Counted from the stretch's first letter, positions 37,215 through 45,638 are shown. The stretch: DNA of 64,000 nt from an uncultured Chitinophaga sp. (GCF_902168175.1 NZ_CABHOU010000095.1:460837-524836); one strand, 5' to 3'. Notes: a model not told the origin generated them from the sequence alone. Program-made: numbers and translations.

Positions 37215-39260
37215 ATGTACAAACATTTTTTGGTAGTTGCAACAACGCTGGTTGCTGGCGCCGCCGCATTTACAGGATGCGCGCCCAAGCAGGAAGCGAA
37301 GGCTGAGGCTGTGCCTGCCTTCGACACCGCTTCGCTGGACCGGAGCATTGCTCCATGCGAAGACTTCGACGCATTTGCGAACGCCGGCTGGAAAAAGTCG
37401 AACCCCATACCCGGTACAGAAAGCCGCTGGGGTGCTTTTAACGTGCTGGACAAGGAGAATAAAGAAGTTCGCCTTAAAGGTATCATCAATGAAATAGTAG
37501 GCAAAACCGATCTTAAGAAAGGGACCGAAGAACAACAGATAGCCGATTATTACAAATCCTTCCTCGATTCTGCCACCATCGAAAAACGTGGGGTGGAACC
37601 ACTGAAACCTTACCTCGATAAGATTGCTGCAGTGACCAGCCTGAAAGAATGGGCGGCCGTGACAGGCGAAATGCAGAAGTTCGGCGTACCCACCGTGGCC
37701 GGTTTTGGCGTGGAAGGCGATCTGAAGAATAGTAAGATAAATGCATTGTACCAGGGGCAGGATGGCCTGAGCCTCGGTGAAAGAAGTTACTACGAACGTG
37801 CCGACGAAAGCACGGAGAACGTACGTAAAGAGTTTGTACAACACATCAACAAAATGTTTGCCCTTGCCGGCTGGAGCGATACCACCGCAGGCAAAACGAT
37901 CTTCGAATTCGAGAAGAAAGTAGCACTGCTGCAGCTTACGAATGTAGAACTGCGCGATCCTGTTAAAACATACAACAAGGCCGCCTTCGCAGAACTGGCA
38001 ACACTGATGCCCGACTACGACTGGACTGGCTTTGCCACTGCGCAGGGTATTAAATCCGATTCGGTGATCATCCAGAACAAAGCGTACCTTTCTAACCTGA
38101 ACAAGTTATTGAAAGCAACACCGCTGGAAACATTGAAAACGTATTCCCGCTGGCAGTTGCTTACACACTTCGCAGGTTTTCTTCCCAAACCGCTCGACGA
38201 CGAGGACTTCCGCTTCTTCGCTACCGTGATGCGCGGTACCAAAGCACAGCGTCCGCGTGTAGACAGGGCTATCCGTTCTACAGATGGTATTATGGGCATG
38301 CCGCTGGGCAAACTGTTCGTGAAGAAATACTTCCCCGAATCTTCTAAAGAAAAGGTATCAGAAATGATCGAGAACGTACGCACAGTATATGGCGAACGCG
38401 TAGATCAGTTGAGCTGGATGGGTAAGGAAACAAAAGAGATGGCACATAAAAAGCTGAAAGCTTTCACCTACAAAATCGGTTATCCTGATAAATGGAAAGA
38501 TTATTCCAGCATCGATATTCAGGGCGACAAACTGGTAGAGAACGTGATTAACGCCGCCCTTTACAAGCACAACGAAAATATAGCTAAAATAGGTAAAGAC
38601 GTAGACCGTAAAGAATGGCTGATGACGCCACAAACGGTGAATGCGTATTACAATCCGCTGAACAACGAGATCGTGTTCCCCGCAGGCATCCTGCAGCCAC
38701 CGTTCTTTAATGCGGATGCGGATGATGCGATTAACTACGGTGGTATCATTGCCGTAATCGGTCACGAGTTTACCCATGGTTTCGACGACCAGGGTTCGCA
38801 ATTCGATGCAGAGGGTAACCTGAAAAACTGGTGGACAGAAGAGGACCGTAAACGTTTTGACACACTTGCTGGTAAATACATCAACTACTTTAGTGGTATT
38901 GAAGTGCTGCCAGGCTTTAAAGTGAACGGTGCGCTCACGATCGGTGAAAATATCGCAGATCTGGGCGGTCTTACACTGGCCTACTACGCCCTTAAGAAAT
39001 CCCTCGAGGGTAAAGCCGAACCTCCACTGGTGGACGGTTATAACTGGAAACAGCGTTTCTTCCTGGGCTGGGCGCAGGTATGGCACGCCAATATCACGGA
39101 AGCCGCTTTGCGCAACCAGATCCAAACCGATCCGCACTCTCCGGCCCGCGAAAGGATAAATGGTCCGCTGCCGCACCTGAAAGAGTTTTCTGAAGCATGG
39201 GGCTGTAAACCCGGCGATAAGATGGTATTGGGCGACTCTGCCCGTGTAGTGATCTGGTAA
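37215..39260 (+). CDS. M13 family zinc metallopeptidase (neprilysin/PepO-like) lipoprotein
   Basis: Lipid-anchored zinc endopeptidase, 681 residues, expected to degrade oligopeptides in the periplasm or at the cell surface. The signal peptide ends in lipobox FTGC (Cys22). The M13 N-terminal domain spans about 45-430 and the catalytic domain contains HEFTH (His517, Glu518, His521) and the third-ligand motif ENIADLGG (Glu578, Asp582). NAYYNP, needed for substrate backbone binding in this family, is also present. The C-terminus ends in W as in most M13 enzymes. It is monocistronic: a hairpin terminator follows, whose loop begins an unusual 21-bp array. Confidence 0.95.
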   Translation: MYKHFLVVATTLVAGAAAFTGCAPKQEAKAEAVPAFDTASLDRSIAPCEDFDAFANAGWKKSNPIPGTESRWGAFNVLDKENKEVRLKGIINEIVGKTDLKKGTEEQQIADYYKSFLDSATIEKRGVEPLKPYLDKIAAVTSLKEWAAVTGEMQKFGVPTVAGFGVEGDLKNSKINALYQGQDGLSLGERSYYERADESTENVRKEFVQHINKMFALAGWSDTTAGKTIFEFEKKVALLQLTNVELRDPVKTYNKAAFAELATLMPDYDWTGFATAQGIKSDSVIIQNKAYLSNLNKLLKATPLETLKTYSRWQLLTHFAGFLPKPLDDEDFRFFATVMRGTKAQRPRVDRAIRSTDGIMGMPLGKLFVKKYFPESSKEKVSEMIENVRTVYGERVDQLSWMGKETKEMAHKKLKAFTYKIGYPDKWKDYSSIDIQGDKLVENVINAALYKHNENIAKIGKDVDRKEWLMTPQTVNAYYNPLNNEIVFPAGILQPPFFNADADDAINYGGIIAVIGHEFTHGFDDQGSQFDAEGNLKNWWTEEDRKRFDTLAGKYINYFSGIEVLPGFKVNGALTIGENIADLGGLTLAYYALKKSLEGKAEPPLVDGYNWKQRFFLGWAQVWHANITEAALRNQIQTDPHSPARERINGPLPHLKEFSEAWGCKPGDKMVLGDSARVVIW

Positions 39261-39280
39261 GAAACTTAGATATTTATTTC

Positions 39281-39320
39281 ATCAGGCTTGGTGCTTTTTG
39301 CATCAAGCCTGATTCTTTTT
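39281..39320 (+). terminator. Rho-independent terminator of the M13 peptidase gene
   Basis: 13-bp stem ATCAGGCTTGGTG / CATCAAGCCTGAT with one G-T pair, loop CTTTTTG, then TTCTTTTT. The loop and tail coincide with the first units of the array that follows. Confidence 0.8.
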
Positions 39321-39544
39321 GGTGCGACCCTGATTCTTTTTCGTGGGAGGTTGATTCTTTTTCGTTCAACCTTGCACCTTTTTCGTTTAACCTCTATCTT
39401 TTTTGTTCAATCTTGACTCTTTTTCATTCAACGTCGCATCTTTTTCGTTCTAGGTTAACTCTTTTTTATGCAGGGTTTTATCATTTTTGTTCAAATCTGA
39501 TACCTGGTTGTTAGGTATTGAGCCTTTTTGCATGTTTTATATGT
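39294..39544. repeat. Array of twelve imperfect 21-bp units with phased T-tracts
   Basis: Units begin CTTTTT (mostly CTTTTTCGTTCAACC plus about 6 nt) at 39294, 39315, 39336, 39357, 39378, 39398, 39419, 39440, 39461, 39482, 39503 and 39524. Every unit is 21 bp except the fifth, which is 20. T-tracts of five or six are kept in eleven of twelve units while the rest varies. The spacing equals two helical turns, which for A/T-tracts predicts bent DNA. Read on the minus strand, 21 nt is seven codons, and units give a heptad such as LNEKESR / LNEKDAT; stop codons (one TAG, one frameshift in unit 5) break that frame. No spacers or conserved dyads are present, so it is not a CRISPR array. Confidence 0.85.
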
Positions 39545-39772
39545 AATTACTACCGGTGGTTTGTAGGAAGCTGCTTCGTTGATACGCCTTCACCTTTTAA
39601 TGTCTATTTCATGGTTGTTGATGCAAATACACATCACCTGGCTTTGCAGGATGTTTAAAGTCGCTATATTTGAAAAATTAGCGGGTGTAATCCGCTGGCT
39701 GTGTAGGATAAAAGGCAACCTTAACAGCGCGAACGCCGTAAGCTTTAGCCTGAGATATTGTGGGGGATAGCC

Positions 39773-40204
39773 TTAAAAAGCGAGTTTCTTTTCTTTGAAG
39801 TTCTTTCTGGCCGTTTCGATTTCGTCCTGGTGCGAAGTGGCCCATTCGGCCAGTTGCAGCATTTGTCCCAGTAAACTGCAGCCGAGCGAGGTAAGGGAGT
39901 ATTCTACACGGGGAGGAATTTCCGGGAAGATTTGCCTTGAAACCAGGCCATTTTCTTCCAGGGAACGAAGGGTTACCGTCAGCATACGCTGGGAGATACC
40001 GGTTACCTGTTTTTTTAACTCGTTAAATCGTGCTACCTTAATTTGGCCGAGCGCGAGTATCGTAAAAATCGACCATTTGTCGCCAAGATGCGCTAAAACA
40101 TCTTTAATTGGACAAAGAACCGTTTCACAATGTTCCATATCGAAAACTTTTTCAATTTTATTTTCGATTGTAAGTTCTTGATTTTCAGTATTAGTTACTA
40201 TCAT
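39773..40204 (-). CDS. HxlR family transcriptional regulator
   Basis: Winged-helix DNA-binding regulator, 143 residues. The HxlR domain is clear: CPIKDVLAHLGDKWSIFTIL at the start, FNELKKQVTGISQRMLTVTL as the recognition helix region, and LEENGLVSRQIFPEIPPRVE as the wing. The single Cys near the start of the domain (Cys in VLCPIKDV) is the residue used for redox or electrophile sensing in some HxlR proteins such as HypR and QorR; sensing here is inference. It is divergent from a YceI operon, and dyads of the AGTTAC / GTAACT type in the shared intergenic region are candidate operators, so control of that operon and of itself is likely. Confidence 0.9.
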   Translation of the reverse strand: MIVTNTENQELTIENKIEKVFDMEHCETVLCPIKDVLAHLGDKWSIFTILALGQIKVARFNELKKQVTGISQRMLTVTLRSLEENGLVSRQIFPEIPPRVEYSLTSLGCSLLGQMLQLAEWATSHQDEIETARKNFKEKKLAF

Positions 40205-40279
40205 GTTACCAAGGTTTGACGCGGTACCCTCTTGGTGGTAATCGAGTTATTAAATAGCTTTGAGTTACTAAAGGTAACT
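40193..40279. promoter_or_regulatory. Candidate HxlR operators in the divergent intergenic region
   Basis: A perfect dyad AGTTAC-TAAAG-GTAACT lies at 40263-40279. Half sites AGTTAC (40193) and GTTACC (40205) flank the HxlR start codon, and GTTACCAAG (40205) is mirrored by CTTGGTGGTAA about 17 bp further. The repeated GTTAC core between a regulator and its divergent operon is the expected picture for HxlR binding. Confidence 0.5.
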
Positions 40280-40321
40280 AAATTTACAAAAAACATACTA
40301 CCTAAATTTAAAAGAACAAAA

Positions 40322-40891
40322 ATGAAGAAGATTACATTTATTGCAGCAAGCTTAATTTTTTCTGTATCCGCATTTGCACAAACCTGGAAACTGGATGCCG
40401 CTCACTCACGTGTAGGTTTTAGCCTGGTACACTATGGTGTTAACGAATTCCATGGCTCGTTTAAACAAACCGATGCTACTATCACTTCCGCTAAGCCTGA
40501 CTTTACCGACGCTACTATCGATATCAAAGCTGAAGTAGCAAACATCAATACCGACAATACTCAGCGTGATGCGCACCTGCAGAAAGAAGATATGCTGGAT
40601 GCTGCTAAATTCGGCACAGTTACTTTCAAAAGCACTACCTTCAAAAAAACAGGTGCTAAAACTTACGATGTACCAGGCGAATTGACTTTCCACGGTGTAA
40701 CTAAACCTGTTATCCTGAAAGCTGAACTGGTGGGCACTGCTACACACCCAATGAACAAGAAAGAAATCGCTGGTTTCAAAGTAACCGGTACTTTCAAACG
40801 TTCTGACTTTGGCGTGGCGCAAGGTATGCCAGAAGCTATCCTGAGCGACGTGGTAACGATCCAGGCCGATACTGAGTTTGTAAAAGGCTAA
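40322..40891 (+). CDS. YceI family protein
   Basis: Periplasmic lipocalin-like protein of the YceI family, 189 residues; family members bind isoprenoid or other long-chain lipids, but the ligand here is unknown. The signal peptide is residues 1-20 (ending AFAQ). The domain starts WKLDAAHSRVGFSLVHYGVN and shows the family landmarks FHGSFKQ, DNTQRDAHLQKEDMLDAAKF and LTFHGVTKPVIL. ATG 40322 gives a proper signal peptide; the frame is open further upstream across the putative operators. It heads a three-gene operon with a second YceI protein and a small membrane protein, opposite an HxlR regulator. Confidence 0.9.
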   Translation: MKKITFIAASLIFSVSAFAQTWKLDAAHSRVGFSLVHYGVNEFHGSFKQTDATITSAKPDFTDATIDIKAEVANINTDNTQRDAHLQKEDMLDAAKFGTVTFKSTTFKKTGAKTYDVPGELTFHGVTKPVILKAELVGTATHPMNKKEIAGFKVTGTFKRSDFGVAQGMPEAILSDVVTIQADTEFVKG

Positions 40892-40909
40892 TTTTAAAAC
40901 AAAGGATTT

Positions 40910-41443
40910 ATGAAGAGGTTATTTTATGCAATAGCGCTCGTTGTCGCGGTAGCGGCCAGCGCATTCAAACCCGTAGCGGGCATAGATTGGAAGATTGCCG
41001 GAGGTTACTCCGTTAAGTTTTCGGCAGGGGAAGCGGCAGGTATATTTAAGGAGCTAAAAGGAACGATCAGCTTTGATGAAAATAACCTCAACGCTTCTAA
41101 ATTCAATGTTACCATCCCCGTTGCCTCTATCAATACAGGCAATGCAATGATGAACAAACATGCCAAAGGCACGGATTGGTTCGATGCGGCGAAATATCCC
41201 AACATCACTTTTACCACTACTAAAATTGTAAAGGCAGGTACTGGCTACCAGGCACAGGGCACACTCGAGATGCACGGTGTTAAAAAAGCAATTACCCTTC
41301 CTTTCACATTTAAGAAAGTAGGTGCTGGTGGCGTTTTCGCAGGCACGTTTACGGTAAACCGTTCCGATTTCAAAATCGGTGAAGCCGGTGGCGATGTATC
41401 TAACGAAATCAAACTGGAAGTATCTGTTCCTGTTACCAAATAA
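40910..41443 (+). CDS. YceI family protein (second copy)
   Basis: A second YceI-type lipocalin-like protein, 177 residues, 18 bp after the first. The signal peptide is about 1-22 (hydrophobic YAIALVVAVAASAF). Family landmarks are WKIAGGYSVKFSAGEAAGIF, NTGNAMMNKHAKGTDWFDAA and LEMHGVKKAITLPFTF, with the C-terminal FTVNRSDFKIGE. It is clearly diverged from its neighbour, so this is an old duplication with probably different ligands. Tandem YceI genes next to an HxlR regulator suggest a stress- or quinone-responsive envelope function, which is inference only. Confidence 0.88.
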   Translation: MKRLFYAIALVVAVAASAFKPVAGIDWKIAGGYSVKFSAGEAAGIFKELKGTISFDENNLNASKFNVTIPVASINTGNAMMNKHAKGTDWFDAAKYPNITFTTTKIVKAGTGYQAQGTLEMHGVKKAITLPFTFKKVGAGGVFAGTFTVNRSDFKIGEAGGDVSNEIKLEVSVPVTK

Positions 41444-41464
41444 TTCAACTTTAAACGATAGCGC

Positions 41465-41869
41465 ATGTTTAAGAAACTTTTGTTGCTGGCGGTTGTTTCC
41501 GGTGTACTCGCAGGCATAGCCTCCACGGTATATGCCAAGGTGTATGCAGAAAATACAGCGGGCGAATTCCCGGGCGTAGTCACTACTTCCGGCATGTTCA
41601 TCACCTGTATCGGCGGTACCTTGCTGGCAGCTGTTGGTTACTGGCTGCTGCACAAACTGTTGAAACAACGGACGGAGCCAGTTTTTAATCTGCTCTTTAC
41701 CATTTTTACTTTCGCTTCGTTGCTGGGTCCCATCTCGCACAGGCTGCCGTTGGATGCTGAGACTTTACCCGAGTTATTCCTCGGCCTCACAATTCCGATG
41801 CACTTTTTCCCTGCGTTGGGTTGGTATACCCTCAAGCCGCTGTTTTTTAAACCGGCACCGGATGCATAA
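41465..41869 (+). CDS. Small integral membrane protein (DUF6069-like)
   Basis: Product of 134 residues with four hydrophobic helices, about residues 4-24, 42-62, 75-93 and 100-122. It resembles the four-helix DUF6069 group of Bacteroidota but I am not certain. No catalytic motif is visible. It is the third gene of the HxlR-linked YceI operon, 21 bp after the second YceI gene, and is followed by a strong terminator, so it shares their regulation. Confidence 0.65.
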   Translation: MFKKLLLLAVVSGVLAGIASTVYAKVYAENTAGEFPGVVTTSGMFITCIGGTLLAAVGYWLLHKLLKQRTEPVFNLLFTIFTFASLLGPISHRLPLDAETLPELFLGLTIPMHFFPALGWYTLKPLFFKPAPDA

Positions 41870-41891
41870 GTAATAAGGTAAGTACTATACT

Positions 41892-41927
41892 AAAAGCCCG
41901 TTCCGTTTCAGGAGCGGGCTTTTTTTT
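41892..41927 (+). terminator. Rho-independent terminator of the YceI operon
   Basis: Stem AAAGCCCGTTCC / GGAGCGGGCTTT with one G-T pair, loop GTTTCA, then a run of eight T. Confidence 0.9.
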
Positions 41928-41983
41928 AGGTGGATGGGTTTATTCACTGTTATAGTTATAAAAGCATTTTTATCGAAGTTGAT

Positions 41984-42026
41984 AAATGAAGAAGCCCGCT
42001 CTTTTCCGGAGCGGGCTTCTTCATTT
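41984..42026 (-). terminator. 18-bp hairpin downstream of the arabinofuranosidase gene
   Basis: Perfect 18-bp stem (AAATGAAGAAGCCCGCTC and its complement) with a 7-nt loop, 14 bp beyond the stop of the minus-strand GH51 gene. Its core repeats that of the terminator 80 bp to the left (AAGCCCG..CC / GGAGCGGGCTT). Confidence 0.75.
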
Positions 42027-42039
42027 TACGTTGATGCAG

Positions 42040-43584
42040 TTACTTTAGTTCAAGCACCACAACTGATAATTTAGGAAGTGTAACGGTAAGGTCATTGCCT
42101 TCTTTCTTAGCACCTTTAAACGCAGCAGGTTTAACCTTATTAGGTTCTTCGAAGCTGTTGATGTCGGTGAATTTTGGAGAAGTCATAATCTGCCCGTCGA
42201 TCGTTTTCCAATTGGCGCCGTTCAGCGAAGTACGGATCGTAATATCTTTATTCGGATCGATGTTTACGAAGGAAATGTGGATAGCGCCGGAAGCATCCTG
42301 CGAAGCAGAAACGTTTACCGCAGCCAGTTTATCGCCACCTAAGCTGTAATCGGGCGCGGAGAGTTGTACGGGCAGCAACTTTGCATCCTGGTGTACCTTG
42401 TACAGATCGAAAATGTGATAGGTAGGTGTTAATACCATCTGGCGCCCTTTGGTTAGGATAACCGACTGCAGCACGTTCACCGTTTGTGCGAGTTCGGCCA
42501 TCTTTACACGGTCGGCATGGTTGTTAAAGATGTTGAGGGTAGTGCCGGCAATAATCGCATCGCGCATGCTGTTTTGCTGGTACAGGAAGGCTGGATTGGT
42601 GCCAGGCTCCACATCTGTCCAGATGCCCCATTCGTCCACTACCAGTGCTACTCTTTTACCCGGATCGTATTTGTCCATAATAGTGGAATGCCTGTTGATC
42701 AGTTCTTCCATTTTAAGGCAACTGTTCATGGCCAGGAAGTATTCCTTTTCATCGAACTGTGTGGCAGAACCTTTCTCGCGCCAGGTTTTAGGAACAGTGT
42801 AATGGTGCAGCGATACGCCCCACATCATGCCAAGTGGGATATTACGCATCATCACTTCTGTCCAGTTATAATCGTTGCTGTTAGCGCCCGATACGATTTT
42901 TTTGAGCGCTACGCCAGGATAGTTTTTGCAGAAAGTGGCATAACGCCTGTATTCGCCTGCGTAATACTCAGGTGTCATATTACCGCCACAGCCCCAGCTT
43001 TCATTGCCAACACCCCAGAATTGCACTTTCCATGGTTTGTCGCGGCCGTTCTTTTTACGCGTATCAGTAATGGGGCTCAGTCCGTCGAAGTTGAGGTACT
43101 CCACCCAGTTATTCATTTCCTGTACGGTGCCGCTGCCCACGTTGGCGCTGATGTAAGGGTCGCAACCAATAAGTTCGCAAAGTTCCAGGAATTCGTGGGT
43201 GCCAAAGCTATTGTCTTCCGTAACGTTACCCCAGCTGCTGTTTACCATTTTAGGCCGGTTCTCGCGCGGACCAATACCATCGCGCCAGTGGTATTCATCG
43301 GCGAAGCAGCCGCCGGGCCAGCGAAGGTTAGGTACTTTAATCTTTTTCAGCGCATCCACCACGTCCAAACGGATGCGGTCCTTTTTAGGTACCTGCATGC
43401 TATCGGCTACCCAAAAACCGTCGTAAATACAACGGCCAAGGTGTTCCGAAAAATGCCCGTAAATATGGCGGCTAATAGTTTCTTTGGGTGCGTGAGCGTT
43501 AACAAGGAGCCGGGCTGGGTTTTGCGCATAGGTTGAAATTACTGCGCCCGCCATAACAGCGGCCAGGAGTATCGTTTTCTTCAT
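42040..43584 (-). CDS. Alpha-N-arabinofuranosidase (GH51), secreted
   Basis: Removes terminal alpha-L-arabinofuranosyl residues from arabinan, arabinoxylan and similar plant glycans. The 514-residue enzyme has a signal peptide (1-21, ending TYAQ), so it acts in the periplasm or outside. The GH51 (beta/alpha)8 barrel shows LRWPGGCFADEYHW, the acid/base Glu195 in GVGNESWGCGG and the nucleophile Glu318 in VVDEWGIW, followed by the C-terminal beta domain. ATG 43584 gives the signal peptide; the longer frame to 43614 does not. No Sus genes or other glycan enzymes are adjacent, so it is an isolated hydrolase gene with its own hairpin terminator. Confidence 0.93.
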   Translation of the reverse strand: MKKTILLAAVMAGAVISTYAQNPARLLVNAHAPKETISRHIYGHFSEHLGRCIYDGFWVADSMQVPKKDRIRLDVVDALKKIKVPNLRWPGGCFADEYHWRDGIGPRENRPKMVNSSWGNVTEDNSFGTHEFLELCELIGCDPYISANVGSGTVQEMNNWVEYLNFDGLSPITDTRKKNGRDKPWKVQFWGVGNESWGCGGNMTPEYYAGEYRRYATFCKNYPGVALKKIVSGANSNDYNWTEVMMRNIPLGMMWGVSLHHYTVPKTWREKGSATQFDEKEYFLAMNSCLKMEELINRHSTIMDKYDPGKRVALVVDEWGIWTDVEPGTNPAFLYQQNSMRDAIIAGTTLNIFNNHADRVKMAELAQTVNVLQSVILTKGRQMVLTPTYHIFDLYKVHQDAKLLPVQLSAPDYSLGGDKLAAVNVSASQDASGAIHISFVNIDPNKDITIRTSLNGANWKTIDGQIMTSPKFTDINSFEEPNKVKPAAFKGAKKEGNDLTVTLPKLSVVVLELK

Positions 43585-43690
43585 AACGTATGTTTGTGTT
43601 GTTTGTACCGACAAAATAATAATAAATGTCGGTTTGACAAGTATTTTTTAGACCGGTGGTAGCGCAATTTCTACTGCTTATTTTTGCAGT

Positions 43691-43719
43691 GCCGCTGAAG
43701 GGAGTGACACAACGGCGGC
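43691..43719 (+). repeat. Interspersed 29-bp repeat, copy B
   Basis: Starts GCCGCTGAAGGGAGTGACAC and ends AACGGCGGC; 27 of 29 positions match copy A at 8244-8272. It lies between the GH51 and dusB genes. Confidence 0.55.
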
Positions 43720-43768
43720 CGGGTCAGCGGGTTGCTGCCCATCTCCCTCTAATATCCCGGATTTGGAG

Positions 43769-43776
43769 TATCTTTG
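43769..43776 (+). promoter_or_regulatory. -7 promoter box of dusB
   Basis: TATCTTTG matches TAnnTTTG, 33 bp before the dusB ATG. No clear -33 element. Confidence 0.45.
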
Positions 43777-43809
43777 CAGGCTCAAAGGAATATATTCATT
43801 TTATAGCTA

Positions 43810-44847
43810 ATGGTTAAGATCGAAAACATAGTGCTGCCTGACTTCCCGCTGCTGCTGGCGCCGATGGAAGATGTGAGTGATCCCCCTTTCCGCGCGGTTT
43901 GCAAGGAAAACGGGGCCGACCTGATGTATACGGAGTTCATTTCCAGCGAAGGCCTCATACGCGATGCGATTAAGAGCCGTAAAAAGCTCGATATCTTTGA
44001 TTATGAGCGCCCTATAGGAATTCAGATCTTCGGCGGCGACGAGGACAGCCTGGCTATGGCCTCAAGGATCGTAGATGTAACTAATCCGGACCTGCTGGAC
44101 ATTAACTTCGGCTGCCCGGTTAAAAAAGTGGCCTGCAGAGGCGCTGGCGCCGGTGTTTTAAAAGATATAGACCTGATGGTGCGTCTTACAGACGCCTGTG
44201 TGAAAGCCACCAAGCTGCCGGTAACAGTAAAAACCAGGCTGGGCTGGGATGATTCAAGCAAAAATATTGAAGAAGTGGCCGAGCGCCTGCAGGATGTGGG
44301 TATCAAAGCCCTGTCAATACATGGCCGCACCCGTGCCCAAATGTATAAAGGCGAAGCCGACTGGACGCTCATCGCCAAAGTGAAGAACAACCCTCGTATC
44401 AAAATACCTATTTTCGGCAACGGCGACATCGACAGCCCACAGAAGGCGCTGGAGTATAAAAACCGTTACGGTGTGGACGGTATCATGATCGGTCGCGCGG
44501 CCATCGGTTATCCCTGGATTTTCCGCGAAATCAAACATTTTGTGCAAACGGGCGAAGTGCTGGCAGGACCAACCGTACAGGAACGTGTGCTGGTTTGCAA
44601 AAATCACCTGCGTAAATCTGTAGAATGGAAAGGCCCGATCGTTGGTATCAACGAAATGCGCCGTCACTACGCGAGTTACCTGAAAGGTTTGCCCAATATC
44701 AAGGAATTCCGCAACAGGCTGGTGGTATTAAAAACACCAGAAGAAGTGGAAGCTGTGCTGGACGAAGTGCTTACCACTTACGACGGGGTAGAGATCGAAC
44801 GCAGCCCCATCGAACTGATTAACTATCACGAAAAATGCCCGGTTTAA
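43810..44847 (+). CDS. dusB: tRNA-dihydrouridine synthase (DusB family)
   Basis: FMN-dependent enzyme that reduces uridines in the tRNA D-loop; cytosolic, 345 residues. The TIM barrel begins LLLAPMEDVSDPPFR, contains the catalytic Cys102 in DINFGCPVKKVACRGAGAG, the SIHGRTRAQMYKGEADW segment and the FMN-phosphate site GNGDI followed by VDGIMIGRAAIGYPWIF. The helical C-terminal domain is present. The DusB subgroup is assigned from the CPVKKV and GRAAIGYPWIF context; the exact uridine position modified is not deducible. pepE follows after 6 bp in the same direction. Confidence 0.92.
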   Translation: MVKIENIVLPDFPLLLAPMEDVSDPPFRAVCKENGADLMYTEFISSEGLIRDAIKSRKKLDIFDYERPIGIQIFGGDEDSLAMASRIVDVTNPDLLDINFGCPVKKVACRGAGAGVLKDIDLMVRLTDACVKATKLPVTVKTRLGWDDSSKNIEEVAERLQDVGIKALSIHGRTRAQMYKGEADWTLIAKVKNNPRIKIPIFGNGDIDSPQKALEYKNRYGVDGIMIGRAAIGYPWIFREIKHFVQTGEVLAGPTVQERVLVCKNHLRKSVEWKGPIVGINEMRRHYASYLKGLPNIKEFRNRLVVLKTPEEVEAVLDEVLTTYDGVEIERSPIELINYHEKCPV

Positions 44848-44853
44848 ACGGCT

Positions 44854-45561
44854 ATGAATAAAAATATCGTACTGGCCAGTACCTCTACATTGTTTGGAGA
44901 AGCTTACCTGGCCTATCTGCAGCCTGTAATTAAAGAACTGTTTGCCGGGATAGATGAAATTATATTCGTCCCCTTTGCCCGCCCGGGTGGTATTTCGCAC
45001 GACGAATACACGGCCAGGGCGGCAGGTGCTTTTGAAGCACTTGGTATTAAGGTTACAGGTCTCCATACTTACAGTGATCCAGCAGCAGCGATTACCAGTG
45101 CGAAAGGTTTTTTCACGGGCGGAGGTAATACTTTTCTGCTCGTTAAACAACTGCACGGGTTAGGGTTGATGAACGTGCTTAAAACAGCCGTTGAAAGTGG
45201 TAAACCCTATATGGGCGCAAGTGCAGGCAGCAATATCGGCGGTATCAATATGCAAACTACCAACGACATGCCTATCGTTTATCCGCCCAGCTTCGAAACG
45301 ATGGCACTCGTTCCGTTCAATCTCAATCCTCACTATCTCGACCCGATCCCCGGAGTAGTGCATATGGGCGAAACCAGGGAAACCCGCATCAAAGAGTTTC
45401 ATACCCAAAACAATATTCCGGTAGTTGGCCTCCGCGAAGGGAGCTGGATAAGGGTGAAAGGAAGCGTAATTACGATGGAGGGTTCGCAACCGGCCAGGAT
45501 TTTTACTGCGGGGAACGATCCCTACGAATTACCTGCAGGCAGCACACTGGATAAATTATAG
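44854..45561 (+). CDS. pepE: Dipeptidase E (alpha-aspartyl dipeptidase, S51)
   Basis: Cytosolic serine peptidase that hydrolyses dipeptides with N-terminal aspartate, 235 residues. The family motifs are FTGGGNTFLLVKQLHG (about 87-102), the nucleophile Ser123 in GASAGSNIGG, and NLNPHYLDP with the conserved His. The length is exactly that of PepE. It lies 6 bp downstream of dusB, probably in one transcript, and is followed by a hairpin terminator. No functional link to tRNA modification is known; the pairing looks like simple operon sharing. Confidence 0.93.
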   Translation: MNKNIVLASTSTLFGEAYLAYLQPVIKELFAGIDEIIFVPFARPGGISHDEYTARAAGAFEALGIKVTGLHTYSDPAAAITSAKGFFTGGGNTFLLVKQLHGLGLMNVLKTAVESGKPYMGASAGSNIGGINMQTTNDMPIVYPPSFETMALVPFNLNPHYLDPIPGVVHMGETRETRIKEFHTQNNIPVVGLREGSWIRVKGSVITMEGSQPARIFTAGNDPYELPAGSTLDKL

Positions 45562-45598
45562 CAACAAATATTTCATTATTAACAGGTTAAACCTGTAG

Positions 45599-45638
45599 TA
45601 CGCAGGCCGCTTATTAATTTAGGCGGCCTGCGTATTTA
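45599..45638 (+). terminator. Terminator after pepE
   Basis: Perfect 12-bp stem TACGCAGGCCGC / GCGGCCTGCGTA with a 12-nt A/T loop, followed by TTTATT. Confidence 0.75.

Larger units (their letters stand above)
39261..39772. other. Gene-free stretch holding terminator and 21-bp array
   Basis: The first 280 bp hold the M13 gene terminator and the phased array listed separately. In 39545-39772 I see nothing convincing; a 63-codon TTG-start frame at 39579 lacks any family resemblance. Confidence 0.6.

Noticed and set aside
39294..39544. CRISPR array
   Set aside because: Units are only 21 bp, contiguous and divergent; there are no repeat/spacer alternation and no cas genes.
39579..39770. 63-codon frame after the 21-bp array
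   Set aside because: TTG start, no ribosome site, odd composition rich in Trp/Ile/Leu, no family resemblance.
42484..43536. 350-codon frame opposite the arabinofuranosidase gene
   Set aside because: Complete overlap with a GH51 gene that has all catalytic residues; the opposite-strand translation has no domain and is a shadow.
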